Assembly: GCF_016595245.1 (NCBI RefSeq) | Contig: NZ_JAENHM010000073.1 | Span: 752,365-816,364 of the forward strand | Source of the DNA: Azospirillum endophyticum | Lineage (GTDB): Bacteria > Pseudomonadota > Alphaproteobacteria > Azospirillales > Azospirillaceae | Direction: 5' to 3' | DNA: 64,000 nucleotides | In this document: positions 47,354 to 56,446 of the stretch, piece by piece | How positions within the stretch are numbered: position 1 is the first letter of the stretch | Layout: each line of letters opens with the position of its first letter | Made by a program: the position numbers and the translations under genes | Notes under the pieces: model-generated | What the model was told of the DNA's origin: nothing | What the model saw: the letters and a program-made list of their open reading frames with translations, nothing else | Database searches by the model: none

Positions 47354-47589
47354 GGAAAACCCCGCCTCATGCCTGTTCGAAATGGTCGCGCCCCAGTTAA
47401 CCCCAGGGTCGCCTCAGCAACGGTAACACCGAAAAACCCCGCCCGACAGGGTACCCCGATGCCGATCCTACCGCAGTTGCGAAAAAGTCACGAAGTTGCC
47501 GATGACGCGTGCTGCGGCTTTCTTCCGTTCGCGTTACCCTTTATATCCTTTGCGAAGGTGGTATCGCTGCGACGGGGTTTCGCGTCTGG

Positions 47590-48531
47590 ATGGTGTCGGT
47601 GGCGGCTTCTTCATTCACGGACGGCAACCGCGGTTCAGGCGGGATGGGCGATGCCGGCCCCGGCGGTGCCGGGCGGGGCGTCGTCACCGGAAAATATTTC
47701 AACTTCAAGCCGCTGCCGCCGCCTGCCGACATTCTCGGCAATCCTCTGGTGGTTCCCAACCTGCCGACGCACAAGCTGCCGAAGGAGACGTTCGGCAGCC
47801 GGATGAAACGTTTGCTCGCCCGGATGAACCTGGGAAGCCAGTCGGCCGAGACCCGGCTGCGCTGGAAGCTGCATGACACGATCCAGGCCACCATGGCATC
47901 GCTGTCGCCGGCCGTCACGCTGGTGGCGGAGAAGCGGGCGCCGGCACCGCGCAAGAAATTGTCGGTTCCCGTCATCGTCGTACGTCATCCCTACCATCTG
48001 CGCCATGTGTTCGAGTTGCTGCCGAACATCCCCGACACGCTGGCAGCGGAACGGCGCTTCATCGAGTTGCTGATGACCAGGGCGCTGAAGCGGTACGGCG
48101 AGCAGATGGCGCTGATCAAGGGCAGCGCCTTCTCCTTCGAGCACGAAGCGCGGGAATATTTCTTCGCCGGCTTCCGGCTGGAAAAACAGATCAAGAAGGT
48201 CAACAATCCCGACGAAAGATTCGCTGCACTCCAGGCGATCTACGTCAACTATTTCCATGGCCGAAATTACTATTATTTCGCGCTTTTGCGAAGGGAGAGA
48301 CTCGCACCCGACAATAAGCTGTTCATGCTGTTCGCCCGCGCGGTCTATTTCATGGCTCGGATCGACTGGAATGGCGATTTGTTGGACAAACCGAATGCAC
48401 GCATGCTGCCCAGGCGCGACGACATGCTGTTTTTCGTGGAGCGTGACAAGTCGGTCGTGACACGCTATCGCACCGATCAGGATTTCCAGCGTCAGGTCAA
48501 GGCCGTGCTGGAGGCTTTCCCCGCTTCGTGA
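47590..48531 (+). CDS. Hypothetical protein
   Basis: A protein of about 313 residues that I do not recognise. The N-terminal 60 residues are Gly-rich and probably disordered; the rest is basic and helical with several Tyr-rich segments (VNYFHGRNYYYFALLRRERL). No signal peptide or membrane segment. The start is uncertain: the frame is open from GTG 47509, ATG 47590 and ATG 47644 are alternatives, and none has a strong ribosome binding site. It is divergent from the DUF2126 gene and 31 bp upstream of an LprI-like gene. Confidence 0.6.
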   Translation: MVSVAASSFTDGNRGSGGMGDAGPGGAGRGVVTGKYFNFKPLPPPADILGNPLVVPNLPTHKLPKETFGSRMKRLLARMNLGSQSAETRLRWKLHDTIQATMASLSPAVTLVAEKRAPAPRKKLSVPVIVVRHPYHLRHVFELLPNIPDTLAAERRFIELLMTRALKRYGEQMALIKGSAFSFEHEAREYFFAGFRLEKQIKKVNNPDERFAALQAIYVNYFHGRNYYYFALLRRERLAPDNKLFMLFARAVYFMARIDWNGDLLDKPNARMLPRRDDMLFFVERDKSVVTRYRTDQDFQRQVKAVLEAFPAS

Positions 48532-48562
48532 CGTTCCGCTTCCTTACCCAAGGTTTCCTGCG

Positions 48563-49435
48563 ATGCGCGCCCTGTCCCTGGTTGGTGGTCTCCTGGCCGC
48601 CGGCTCCCTGCTCGCGGTCCTGACTGCAGTCCCGGTCCTTTCCGCTCCGGCGGACACCCCCTCTCCCGAGGTGGCGGTTCCCGAGGCGCCGGCCCCGGAC
48701 TGCGACGCGGCGGAGGCGCCGGCGGCGCAGCTGATGTGCCGCGACCCCAAACTGGCGGCGGCCGTCGCGGCGATGGACGCGGCGCTGGCGGCGCTCGGCG
48801 CCACCACCGACGACAGCGGGCGTGCGGCCATCGAGGCCGGTCAGACCGTCTGGCGGGCGCGGAGGGACGAGGCCTGCCAGGTGACCGCTGCCGATCTGGC
48901 CGACGCCAAATCAGTCAAGCTGCGCAGCGACTGCCTGCTGCGCGTCATCCACCAGCGCATGACGGCGCTGGAGACGGAGCGTCAGGCCCGGTCGCGTCCG
49001 ATCACCGACCTGCCGTTGTCGATCACCGGTGCCGCCGCCCGCCAATTCGCCGCGCCGCCGCCGCAGGTGCCGCCGATCAACCGCAAGGTTGCGCTGTCGA
49101 CGCTGACCGGTCGCTGGGCCAAGGCCGATCCGAACGACCGCACCGCCATCGACGATTGCCGCGCTTCCTATCTGGAGATCGGTGCCGACCGGAGTCTGAC
49201 CGCAGTGGATCCGCGGGTTCCCCAGTTCCCGCTGACCGGCAGGCTGGCGGCGGAGGGCGATCCGGTTCAGAGTGTCGCCGTGCAGCCGGCCGAGCCCGAC
49301 GGGACGATGGAGGAGGCGCCGGCTCCGCTGGCCATCCTGCGGCTGCTGCCCGCCGATTCGGCGCGCTTCGACCGGCTGGTCCTGCGGATGGCGCCGCCCT
49401 CTACCTTCGCCGCCGAGTTCGTCCGCTGCCGCTGA
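48563..49435 (+). CDS. Exported protein with LprI/DUF1311-like domain
   Basis: A 290-residue protein with a signal peptide (cleavage near VLSA). Residues about 45-135 match the lysozyme-inhibitor LprI-N family: DCDAAEAPAAQLMCRDPKLA, then GQTVWRARRDEACQ, with four conserved cysteines. The C-terminal part is a separate beta-rich region of unknown type. Family members bind lysozyme or act in the envelope; a role in lysozyme resistance is possible but not shown. It lies 31 bp after the preceding hypothetical gene and may share its transcript. Confidence 0.75.
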   Translation: MRALSLVGGLLAAGSLLAVLTAVPVLSAPADTPSPEVAVPEAPAPDCDAAEAPAAQLMCRDPKLAAAVAAMDAALAALGATTDDSGRAAIEAGQTVWRARRDEACQVTAADLADAKSVKLRSDCLLRVIHQRMTALETERQARSRPITDLPLSITGAAARQFAAPPPQVPPINRKVALSTLTGRWAKADPNDRTAIDDCRASYLEIGADRSLTAVDPRVPQFPLTGRLAAEGDPVQSVAVQPAEPDGTMEEAPAPLAILRLLPADSARFDRLVLRMAPPSTFAAEFVRCR

Positions 49436-49471
49436 CGAGGGGAACGGGAGGGACCGCACTCCGCCCGCAGC

Positions 49472-49610
49472 CTACGCCGTCGGAACAATCCCGCCGTCGA
49501 TGACGTATTCGGTGCCGGTTATGGTTTCGGCACGATCATGTCCGGCCTTCGTCCTTGACGACCGCGTCGGGGACGAAGCAATCCAGGCCGGCGCAACCCG
49601 TCGGCTGCCT
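49472..49610 (-). pseudogene. Remnants of SDR and SnoaL-like genes
   Basis: On the minus strand, 49522-49472 encodes ITGTEYVIDGGIVPTA and a stop, the standard C-terminus of short-chain dehydrogenases. In another frame, 49610-49536 encodes a SnoaL-like segment (AGLDCFVPDAVVKDEGRT) ending in a stop. No upstream coding sequence of either family remains. This looks like gene decay left by two adjacent genes. Confidence 0.65.
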
Positions 49611-49694
49611 TCACGGCCTTCATCGGCTTGGCCCGCGAACTCGGCTCCAAGCCGGGGACGTGATCCGCCATGACCGACCGTCTGGTGCCGACCG

Positions 49695-50591
49695 CTAGGT
49701 TCGCGACAGCAGGAAGCGGACGGTCAGCGACAGCCGTTCCCCCGCCGGAAGGGCGATGATGCCGGCATCGGCCTCCTGCGGGCGGTTCAGCGCGTCGGTC
49801 ATATGGGTGACCGGCTCCAGGCACAGATAGGACTCGCCGCGCGGCGCGTAGACGATCAGGTGGCCGGCCGGACCGTCGGCGATCATGGTCAGGCGCACCC
49901 TTTCCCGTGGGCGATCGAGTGTCGCGGTGCCGGACCAACCGGTGAAGCCATTGTCCAGCGCCACATGGTCCATGACCACGCCATGGGGAAAGTCCCAAGC
50001 GGCGGGAAGGTTGCGGCGGCGTGACGGCAGGATGGTGTCGTCATTGTCCCAGACGGCACGCACGTCGGCGGTCAGGTAGCTGCCCGGCGTCTTGACGAAA
50101 TAAGGATGCAGCCCCAATCCCGCCGGCATATCACTGTCCGCCTCGTTCGTCAGGTCGAGCGTGACGCTCAGCCCTTCACCGTCCAAAGCCACGGTCTGCT
50201 CCACGCGGTAGCTCCACGGCCACTCGTCCGAGCGGTGGACGAGCTCCATGCGCAGGGCGTCGTCGGTCACGGCTTCCACGCTCCATGGACGGGACCAGCC
50301 ATGGCCATGGATCCGATGCGGCGAACCGGGATCGGTGGCAAGCACGACCTCCCGTCCCTGAAAGACGAACCGACCGCCGCCGATTCGGTTGGAGAAAGGG
50401 ACAAGAGGAAAACAGGCCATGTCCGGGGCGAAATTGCCGGCCAGCGCGCGGTCGGAGGCGCGTCGGAACAGCTCGACCGGACCATCGGGCGTGGATAGGG
50501 TCCAACTTGCCAGCGAACCACCGCAGTCGGGTGTCGCGGTGATCGTCATCGAACCGTGCCGCAACGCGATGATGGCGCCGTTCCGGATCAT
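49695..50591 (-). CDS. Aldose 1-epimerase family protein (mutarotase-like)
   Basis: A 298-residue beta-sandwich protein of the galactose mutarotase superfamily. The substrate-site motifs are NRIGGGRF, HRIHGHGW with the catalytic histidine pair, GLGLHPYF, and the catalytic glutamate in LEPVTHMTDA. It interconverts alpha and beta anomers of a sugar or acts on a hexose-6-phosphate; the exact sugar is unknown. GGGAGAAACGC precedes the ATG. It is divergent from the kinase gene. Confidence 0.9.
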   Translation of the reverse strand: MIRNGAIIALRHGSMTITATPDCGGSLASWTLSTPDGPVELFRRASDRALAGNFAPDMACFPLVPFSNRIGGGRFVFQGREVVLATDPGSPHRIHGHGWSRPWSVEAVTDDALRMELVHRSDEWPWSYRVEQTVALDGEGLSVTLDLTNEADSDMPAGLGLHPYFVKTPGSYLTADVRAVWDNDDTILPSRRRNLPAAWDFPHGVVMDHVALDNGFTGWSGTATLDRPRERVRLTMIADGPAGHLIVYAPRGESYLCLEPVTHMTDALNRPQEADAGIIALPAGERLSLTVRFLLSRT

Positions 50592-50875
50592 GCGTTTCTC
50601 CCATCGTCAGCGTCCCGGTTTTTATCGCACATGCGAAGACCGAAGGGAACGGCCGCCGCCGATGCTGCGGGGGGCGGCGCAGAACCGACACAACTCATGT
50701 GCTTTCGACGAAAAATGTCGACATCGTACACCCGCCATTTACCCTCACCGGACAAGGATGATCCCACGGCAACGCTCCCATGCTTGCGGGGCGCGCCGGC
50801 AGTGTCGACAACGCGGGCAGGGCGCCGTTGTTGCAGCCCGGCTGCAGGGTCCGCCGCGACTATGAAAGGCTCCGA

Positions 50876-53524
50876 GTGTCCAACCCCCTGCTCAGCCGCG
50901 CGAAGCCGGCACCGGCGTCGGCCATGGGTACGCTCGATGAGGCGGAGCTCTGCGGAGCGCTGCCGGATTACCATGCGCTGCCAGCGCGGCTGGTGATCGG
51001 CGCCGTGCTGCGGTCGTATCTGGATCCGCTGATCCTGACCCCGACCGAGCTGATCCATCTCGCCAAGCCGCTGAAGGCATGCCTGGAGCAGGGGGCGCTG
51101 GTGGATGCGGCGATCGCCAGGGTGGCAGCCATCCAGGCGCGTATGCCGGGGCAGGACCAGCAGGGGCGCCGCCGTGCCATCCGAGCCGCGGTCGACGAAA
51201 GCTGGGCCAAGGCCCGCGCCGCCCAGCTCGCCTTCGCCGCGATGCCGCGCGGCCGCAAGCCGGTGGATTGGCTGCTCTCCCAAGGGACCACGGCTCCCGG
51301 CGGCGATGCGGATTACGACCTGCTTGTCGCGATCGGCTCGGAGCTGGTGGAGATCAAGAGTTGGGCCGGCAAGCTGGACCGCCTGCTGGAACTGCACCAA
51401 TGGGATCGGGACGAGCGGCTGGCCGCCGCCGTCGATGGGGTCATTGGCGACATCCTGGCCTCCACGGCAGCCGGCGCCGAGCTGTTCGGCGTCAACCTGC
51501 TGCCCGGAACGCTGTTGTCCTCCCTATGCGACCTGCTGTTCGGCCGTATCGGCATGGAGGCCATCGGGCCGAACCGCATCGGCGTGATGAACGCCCTGTT
51601 CCGCCAGGGAAAGCTGCCCTGCGCCAAGGCCGCCGTGCTCGACCGCATCCGCCGCCAGCTGAAGGCACCCCAACCACTGGGTCGTGGTGCCTTCGACCAG
51701 GAGGCGGAGATGCTGAAGACGCTGGTCGGGCATCTGCTGACCCGCGACGGGTTGGTCGGCGGAGCTGCGATGGCCGATGCATTGACGGTCCGTTATTCCC
51801 GCCGACTGGAGCAGGGGGGAGCCAGCGCCTATCGCCGGTCGATCATCGAGCTCGGCGAAGGGCAGTCGGACCTGATCTGCCGTATCCATTACCTGACCCG
51901 GATCGCCGCCGTCCCTGCCGCCGAACGGCATGCCGGCGAAGTTCTCGCATCGCTCGATGCGGCGGTCGGCAACGAGCTGCTGATCGAGAACATGCTGGTG
52001 CAGACGCCGGACACCGCCTTGCTGGAGCGCGATTACGCCCGTGCGCTGGCGGCGATCCGCTCTGCTCCGCTGCCGGCGGATGCCTGCGAAAGGCTTGCCG
52101 ACCGGGCCGAGCGCTCCGTCGACGACTACGTGAAGACCGGTAAGCTTGCCGTCCGCCTGAAGCAGGTGGAGCCGGTCCTGCGCCGCCGGACGATCCGGCT
52201 GGCCGAGGTCGCCTGTTCAGGCCTGATCCGCGAGGATGGTGCCTTGCCGCTGATGCGCCAGCACATCCTGGAAATCGTCCGCCAGCCGCTCTTCCAGGCG
52301 GAGCTTGCCCAGCCCGATAGCGAGGTCGCCCAGGCGGAGGTCCGCCGCCTGCTGGAACTGCTGGACCGGTTGCGCCAAATGGCTACCGCGCCCGCACCGC
52401 CGCCCATCCTGCCGCCGGTGCCATCGCCGGCCTTACTGGTCACCGTGGAGGCGGCATCCCAGCCCTCCAAAGGCATGCGCGCGGCCGAGACCATCCTTCA
52501 TCCGATCGGCCTTAGACCGGCCGCAGCCGGGGTCGGCACGGCAATGCCCGGCGAGATGACCGAACTGTGCCCGAACTGCTATGCCGTCCTCGGCGCGGGC
52601 GATCCCTGCGGCAGCTGCGGTTTCCCGAAGAAATCGGACAACCGGCCCGGTGTGCATCTGGTGCCGGGAACGCTTCTGCATGGCCGCTACCGGGCCGGGC
52701 GCGTGTTGGGGCAGGGGGGATTCGGTGCCACCTACCTGGGTTGGGATGAGCGGCTGCGGGTGAAGGTGGCGATCAAGGAATATTATCCGGCCAACTTGAT
52801 CGCACGGCTCCCCGGCGCCGCCGCGGTCTCCCCCTTTTCCGACGAGCATGCGGAGACCTTCGCCGCCGGCCTCGCCAAATTCCTGGAAGAGGCGCGGACG
52901 CTGGCCCGCCTGCGGGACGTGCGCGAGATCGTCGGCATCCAGGATTTCTTCGAGGAGAACAGCACCGCCTATCTGGTCATGGAGCTTCTCGAGGGCCGCA
53001 CCATGAAGAAATATCTGGCCGATTGCGGCGGCCGGATCGATGTGAAGCGGACGCTGTCGGTGGTGATGCCGATCGCCAAGGCGCTGCAGTCCATCCATGA
53101 ACAAGGGCTGATCCATCGCGACATCAGCCCGGACAACATCTTCCTGACCAATGGCGGCGAGCGCAAGCTGCTGGATTTCGGCGCGGCGCGGCAGACCGTT
53201 CGTCCCGGCGCCGGCCTGACCGTCATCCTCAAGCCGGGCTATGCGCCGCCGGAGCAATATTCCAACGAGGGGCGGCAGGGCCCTTGGTCCGACGTCTACG
53301 CGCTATGCGCCACGATCTATCTGGCGTTGGCCGGCCGTACCCCGCCCGATGCCACTGCCCGCTTCATGAACGACAAGGTGCCGAAGCCGTCCGAACTGGG
53401 CGTGGCGTTGGCGCCCGGGTTCGAGAGGGTGTTGCTGTCGGGGCTCGCGATGCGCTGGCAGGACAGGCCACAGTCCATGAAGGACTTGTTGCGCGCCATG
53501 ACCAATGCGCTCGCCGGTGTCTGA
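50876..53524 (+). CDS. Serine/threonine protein kinase with large N-terminal region and zinc ribbon
   Basis: An 882-residue protein. Residues 1-560 are mostly helical with no recognised domain; at about 563 a double-CxxC zinc ribbon (CPNCYAVLGAG then CGSCGFPKK) precedes a Hanks-type kinase domain (about 600-880) with P-loop GQGGFGATYLGW, VAIKEYY, catalytic HRDISPDN (about 747) and DFGAA (about 766). No membrane helix. The frame is open from 50780, but GTG 50876 has AAAGG upstream and is preferred. It probably senses an intracellular signal; no substrate gene is adjacent. Confidence 0.87.
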   Translation: MSNPLLSRAKPAPASAMGTLDEAELCGALPDYHALPARLVIGAVLRSYLDPLILTPTELIHLAKPLKACLEQGALVDAAIARVAAIQARMPGQDQQGRRRAIRAAVDESWAKARAAQLAFAAMPRGRKPVDWLLSQGTTAPGGDADYDLLVAIGSELVEIKSWAGKLDRLLELHQWDRDERLAAAVDGVIGDILASTAAGAELFGVNLLPGTLLSSLCDLLFGRIGMEAIGPNRIGVMNALFRQGKLPCAKAAVLDRIRRQLKAPQPLGRGAFDQEAEMLKTLVGHLLTRDGLVGGAAMADALTVRYSRRLEQGGASAYRRSIIELGEGQSDLICRIHYLTRIAAVPAAERHAGEVLASLDAAVGNELLIENMLVQTPDTALLERDYARALAAIRSAPLPADACERLADRAERSVDDYVKTGKLAVRLKQVEPVLRRRTIRLAEVACSGLIREDGALPLMRQHILEIVRQPLFQAELAQPDSEVAQAEVRRLLELLDRLRQMATAPAPPPILPPVPSPALLVTVEAASQPSKGMRAAETILHPIGLRPAAAGVGTAMPGEMTELCPNCYAVLGAGDPCGSCGFPKKSDNRPGVHLVPGTLLHGRYRAGRVLGQGGFGATYLGWDERLRVKVAIKEYYPANLIARLPGAAAVSPFSDEHAETFAAGLAKFLEEARTLARLRDVREIVGIQDFFEENSTAYLVMELLEGRTMKKYLADCGGRIDVKRTLSVVMPIAKALQSIHEQGLIHRDISPDNIFLTNGGERKLLDFGAARQTVRPGAGLTVILKPGYAPPEQYSNEGRQGPWSDVYALCATIYLALAGRTPPDATARFMNDKVPKPSELGVALAPGFERVLLSGLAMRWQDRPQSMKDLLRAMTNALAGV

Positions 53525-53556
53525 AGCGAGCGGCCAGCATACGAGAATTGATGTAA

Positions 53557-53586
53557 AAAAGGGGACCGGCAATCCGGTCCCCTTTT
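53557..53586. terminator. Bidirectional intrinsic terminator
   Basis: AAAAGGGGACCGG pairs with CCGGTCCCCTTTT (13 bp, CAAT loop) between the convergent kinase and cyclophilin genes, with A- and T-tracts at the base. Confidence 0.9.
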
Positions 53587-53608
53587 CCGATCTGCAGATG
53601 CGACGACG

Positions 53609-54178
53609 TCACTTGACGTCGGCGGCGACCTGCATCTTGATGATCTTGTCCGGATCGGTGACCTGACCGTTCCGGGACTGGCTGCCCTTCTTGATCATGT
53701 CGACGAATTCCATGCCCTCGACCACGCGGCCCCAGACGGTATACTGGCGATCCAGGAACTGGGACGGCGCGAAGCAGATGAAGAACTGGCTGTCGGCGCT
53801 GTCCGGATCCTGCGCACGGGCCATCGACAGGGTGCCGCGGATGTGCGGAGTGCTGGAGAATTCGGCCTTCAGCTTCTTGCCGGAGCCGCCCATGCCGGTG
53901 CCGGTCGGGTCGCCGGTCTGGGCCATGAAGCCGTCGATGACGCGGTGGAAGACGACGCCGTTGTAGAAGCCCTGGCGGGTCAGTTCCTTGATGCGGGCGA
54001 CGTGATTCGGCGCCAAGTCGGGCCGCAGTTCGATCACCACGCGACCGTCCTTCAGGTCGAGGTAAATGGTGTTTTCCGGATCCAAGGCCTTCGCCTCCCC
54101 TTGCGAAACTATAAAGAACGAGACAGTGAAGATTGTGGCGAACAGGGCCGCCAGCAATGCGCGGGTCCACCGCTTCAT
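53609..54178 (-). CDS. Exported cyclophilin-type peptidyl-prolyl isomerase
   Basis: A 189-residue periplasmic folding catalyst. A signal peptide (hydrophobic LLAALFATIFTVSFFIV, cleavage near AKA) precedes a cyclophilin domain with FHRVIDGFMAQTGDPTGTG, the active-site arginine and phenylalanine in this block, and SADSQFFICF. ATG 54178 has GGAG at good spacing; the frame stays open upstream but the extension is not family-like. Related to PpiA/PpiB. Monocistronic. Confidence 0.93.
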   Translation of the reverse strand: MKRWTRALLAALFATIFTVSFFIVSQGEAKALDPENTIYLDLKDGRVVIELRPDLAPNHVARIKELTRQGFYNGVVFHRVIDGFMAQTGDPTGTGMGGSGKKLKAEFSSTPHIRGTLSMARAQDPDSADSQFFICFAPSQFLDRQYTVWGRVVEGMEFVDMIKKGSQSRNGQVTDPDKIIKMQVAADVK

Positions 54179-54491
54179 GCGAGACACTCCGATGAGCCGA
54201 AATCCGCGCCCCGGACCATAGGGGAAAAGCGACGGAATGCAAAGCCGCGCTGGCGGCGATGGCGATCCGCCAAAAGTCACGGATGACGGCCACTCGTCCG
54301 GGTGTTCATCCGGGCATGGACGTGGCAAGCCACAGATGCGGGACGATAGGCCGGTGGACCTAAGCAGGTTTTCCGAACTCCGCCCACAGATGGGCGGGCT
54401 CGGAAAACCTGCAAAACCATAGAGTCCGCAGGTTTCTCCAGGCCGGGCCTGTGGCCCGATCTGGAGAAACCTGCTTAGGAAGGAGAAACGG
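54179..54491. other. 313-bp divergent spacer
   Basis: No gene seen. Its 3' part is taken up by the paired palindromic element listed separately; the 5' part holds the cyclophilin start region and unremarkable sequence. Confidence 0.55.
54359..54479. repeat. Paired palindromic element upstream of ydbH-like operon
   Basis: Two hairpins in tandem: 54364-54412 (13-bp outer stem GCAGGTTTTCCGA plus inner CCGCCC/GGGCGG) and 54428-54474 (14-bp outer stem GCAGGTTTCTCCAG plus inner CGGGCC/GGCCCG). The whole is bracketed by a 10-bp inverted repeat CCTAAGCAGG and CCTGCTTAGG. The right end abuts the ribosome binding site of the next gene. It resembles a REP/BIME-type element or structured leader RNA. Confidence 0.7.
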
Positions 54492-56174
54492 GTGAGGTTG
54501 GGACGGGCGATAGCGGGCACGGCGGCGGTCGCGGCGACGCTCGCCGTCGTCGGTCTGGGTGGCGCGATCCTGGCAGGCCCGACGCTGATCGGCGGCACGG
54601 CGACCGAGATGCTGCGCAAGGTCGGTTTCGCCGGTGCCGCGGTGACCGTCACCGATCTGCGCGTGGCCGACGGCTGGCGCGGCCTGCGGCTGGAGTTCTC
54701 CGTCGACAGCGGTCCCTTGGACGCCGCCGCCGGGGCGCTGGATCTGCCGATGTCGGGCCGGCTGACGTTGTCCGGCGCACTGGTGGTCGGGCTTGAGGGC
54801 GGTGCGGTGACAGTCACCCCCGCCGGTTGCCTGCCGGCCAAGGCCGAGACGCTGATGGTTGCCGGGCAACCGCTCAACCTGCCGCAGGGAGCGGATCTGT
54901 GTGCCGCAAGGGAATCCCCTCTCCTGCGCTGGTCGCCCGATGCCCTCACCGATCCTCTGACCGTCGCGGCGGAGCTGCGGGCGCCGCGGCTCGACGCCCC
55001 TGCCAGCAGCCTGCGCGCGGAGCAGGTCGTGTTGCGGTTGGGGCTGGAGGCCGATGGACGGCGGGTCGACGGCACCGTCGGGAAGCTGACCAACCTCGCG
55101 AAGCCGGCGCCGGTCGTTCCGCTCGGCGTCGCCGTGCAAGCCGCACAGGCGGGAGAGGGGCCTTGGAAGATCGGCGGCACCGCCAAGGGAGCCAACGGCC
55201 TGCTCTCCATCACGTTCGATGGTACGCATGACCAGGCCGCCGGAACCGGACGGCTGGAGGCGGTGGTGAAGCCGATCCGCCTCGCCCCGGACGGTCCCGG
55301 CCTCGCTGCCGTCTCCCCCCTTGCGGCGACCTTCCTGGAAAAGGCCTCCGGCACGCTGTCGGGCAAGGCGACGGTCGCCTGGACGGCCAAAGGCCTGACC
55401 ACTGGCGGACAGGCGGTGGTGAAGGAGCTGACCGCCGCCGCCGGGCCGGTGACGGTCGCCGGGGTCAGCGGCAATGTCGCACTGTCCAGCCTGTCGCCAC
55501 CGGTCGTTCCGGCTGGACAAAAGCTGTCTGTCGGCCTGCTGGATGTCGGCATTCCGCTGACCGACGGCACTCTGCTGTTCGGCTATGGCCGCAACGGACG
55601 GCTGGACGTCGACCGGGCGGAGTGGCGCTGGGCCGGCGGCATGCTGCGCGCCGACCCGTTCGAACTGGCGCCCGGCAAGCCCAAGGGGACGGTCACCCTG
55701 CACGCCGACGGCATCGATGCCGCCAAGCTGCTGGAGTTGATCGCGGTGGATGGGCTGGAGGCGAGCGGCAGGCTGGCAGGTACCCTGCCGGTGCTCTTCG
55801 CCGACGACAAGGTCACTCTGAACGGCGGCGTGCTCGAATCGGCCGGCCCCGGCACCCTGCGCTACGATCCGGCAAAGCCGCCCGCCGGGCTGAAGGGGGA
55901 GGAGGGCAGCCCGACCGCCATGCTGATGGGGGCATTGACCAACTTCCGTTACGATAGCCTGCGCATCACCATCGACGGGCAGGCCGGCGGCGAACTCAGC
56001 GCCGGCTTCTCCCTGCGTGGATCGAACCCGTCATTCTACGATGGCTATCCGGTTGCGCTTAACCTTAAGCTGTCCGGCGCGCTCGACCGGATTCTGCGCC
56101 AGAACCTCGACGTCTACCGGATTCCCGACACGCTGCGGGACCGGATGACCGGCTTCGACCAGAAGGACCAATGA
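54492..56174 (+). CDS. ydbH: YdbH-like AsmA-superfamily envelope protein
   Basis: A 560-residue protein with a single N-terminal membrane anchor and a long beta-repeat region, ending with the YdbH-type block NFRYDSLRITIDGQAGGEL. In E. coli, YdbH with YnbE forms a bridge between inner and outer membranes thought to carry phospholipids. The GTG start has AGGAAGGAGAAACGG upstream. It overlaps the next gene by ATGA. The gene trio ydbH-ynbE-ydbL in this order is the strongest evidence for identity; sequence divergence from enteric YdbH is high. Confidence 0.82.
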   Translation: MRLGRAIAGTAAVAATLAVVGLGGAILAGPTLIGGTATEMLRKVGFAGAAVTVTDLRVADGWRGLRLEFSVDSGPLDAAAGALDLPMSGRLTLSGALVVGLEGGAVTVTPAGCLPAKAETLMVAGQPLNLPQGADLCAARESPLLRWSPDALTDPLTVAAELRAPRLDAPASSLRAEQVVLRLGLEADGRRVDGTVGKLTNLAKPAPVVPLGVAVQAAQAGEGPWKIGGTAKGANGLLSITFDGTHDQAAGTGRLEAVVKPIRLAPDGPGLAAVSPLAATFLEKASGTLSGKATVAWTAKGLTTGGQAVVKELTAAAGPVTVAGVSGNVALSSLSPPVVPAGQKLSVGLLDVGIPLTDGTLLFGYGRNGRLDVDRAEWRWAGGMLRADPFELAPGKPKGTVTLHADGIDAAKLLELIAVDGLEASGRLAGTLPVLFADDKVTLNGGVLESAGPGTLRYDPAKPPAGLKGEEGSPTAMLMGALTNFRYDSLRITIDGQAGGELSAGFSLRGSNPSFYDGYPVALNLKLSGALDRILRQNLDVYRIPDTLRDRMTGFDQKDQ

Positions 56175-56446
56175 CCGCCACCATGGTTATCAAACTCCCG
56201 CCCGCCATACTCCCGAGTCCCGGCCTCACGGCCGCCCTGCTGATTTCGGCCGTGCTCGCCGCCTGCGCTCCGACGGTGAAGATCGAGGCGCCCGACAAAC
56301 CGATCGAGATCAACCTCAACGTCCGCATCGAGCAGGAGGTGCGGGTCAAGCTGGAACGCGACGTCGACGACGCCATCCGCAACGATCCCGCCCTGTTCGG
56401 CCTTCCGACCGACTCCGCGCCCTCTTCCACGAAGGGGAAGAAGTGA
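56171..56446 (+). CDS. ynbE: YnbE-like lipoprotein
   Basis: A 91-residue lipoprotein: hydrophobic start with lipobox LAAC, then APTVKIEAPDKPIEINLNV, the YnbE signature, and a charged tail. In E. coli YnbE is the outer-membrane partner of YdbH. It overlaps ydbH upstream (ATGA) and ydbL downstream, so all three are translationally coupled. The N-terminal part before the lipobox is longer than usual. Confidence 0.85.
   Translation: MTATMVIKLPPAILPSPGLTAALLISAVLAACAPTVKIEAPDKPIEINLNVRIEQEVRVKLERDVDDAIRNDPALFGLPTDSAPSSTKGKK

Noticed and set aside
53609..55570. Continuous minus-strand frame joining the cyclophilin to 460 upstream codons
   Set aside because: The upstream part is antisense to the ydbH-like gene and passes through the palindromic element. 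The signal peptide and GGAG at 54178 mark the true start.
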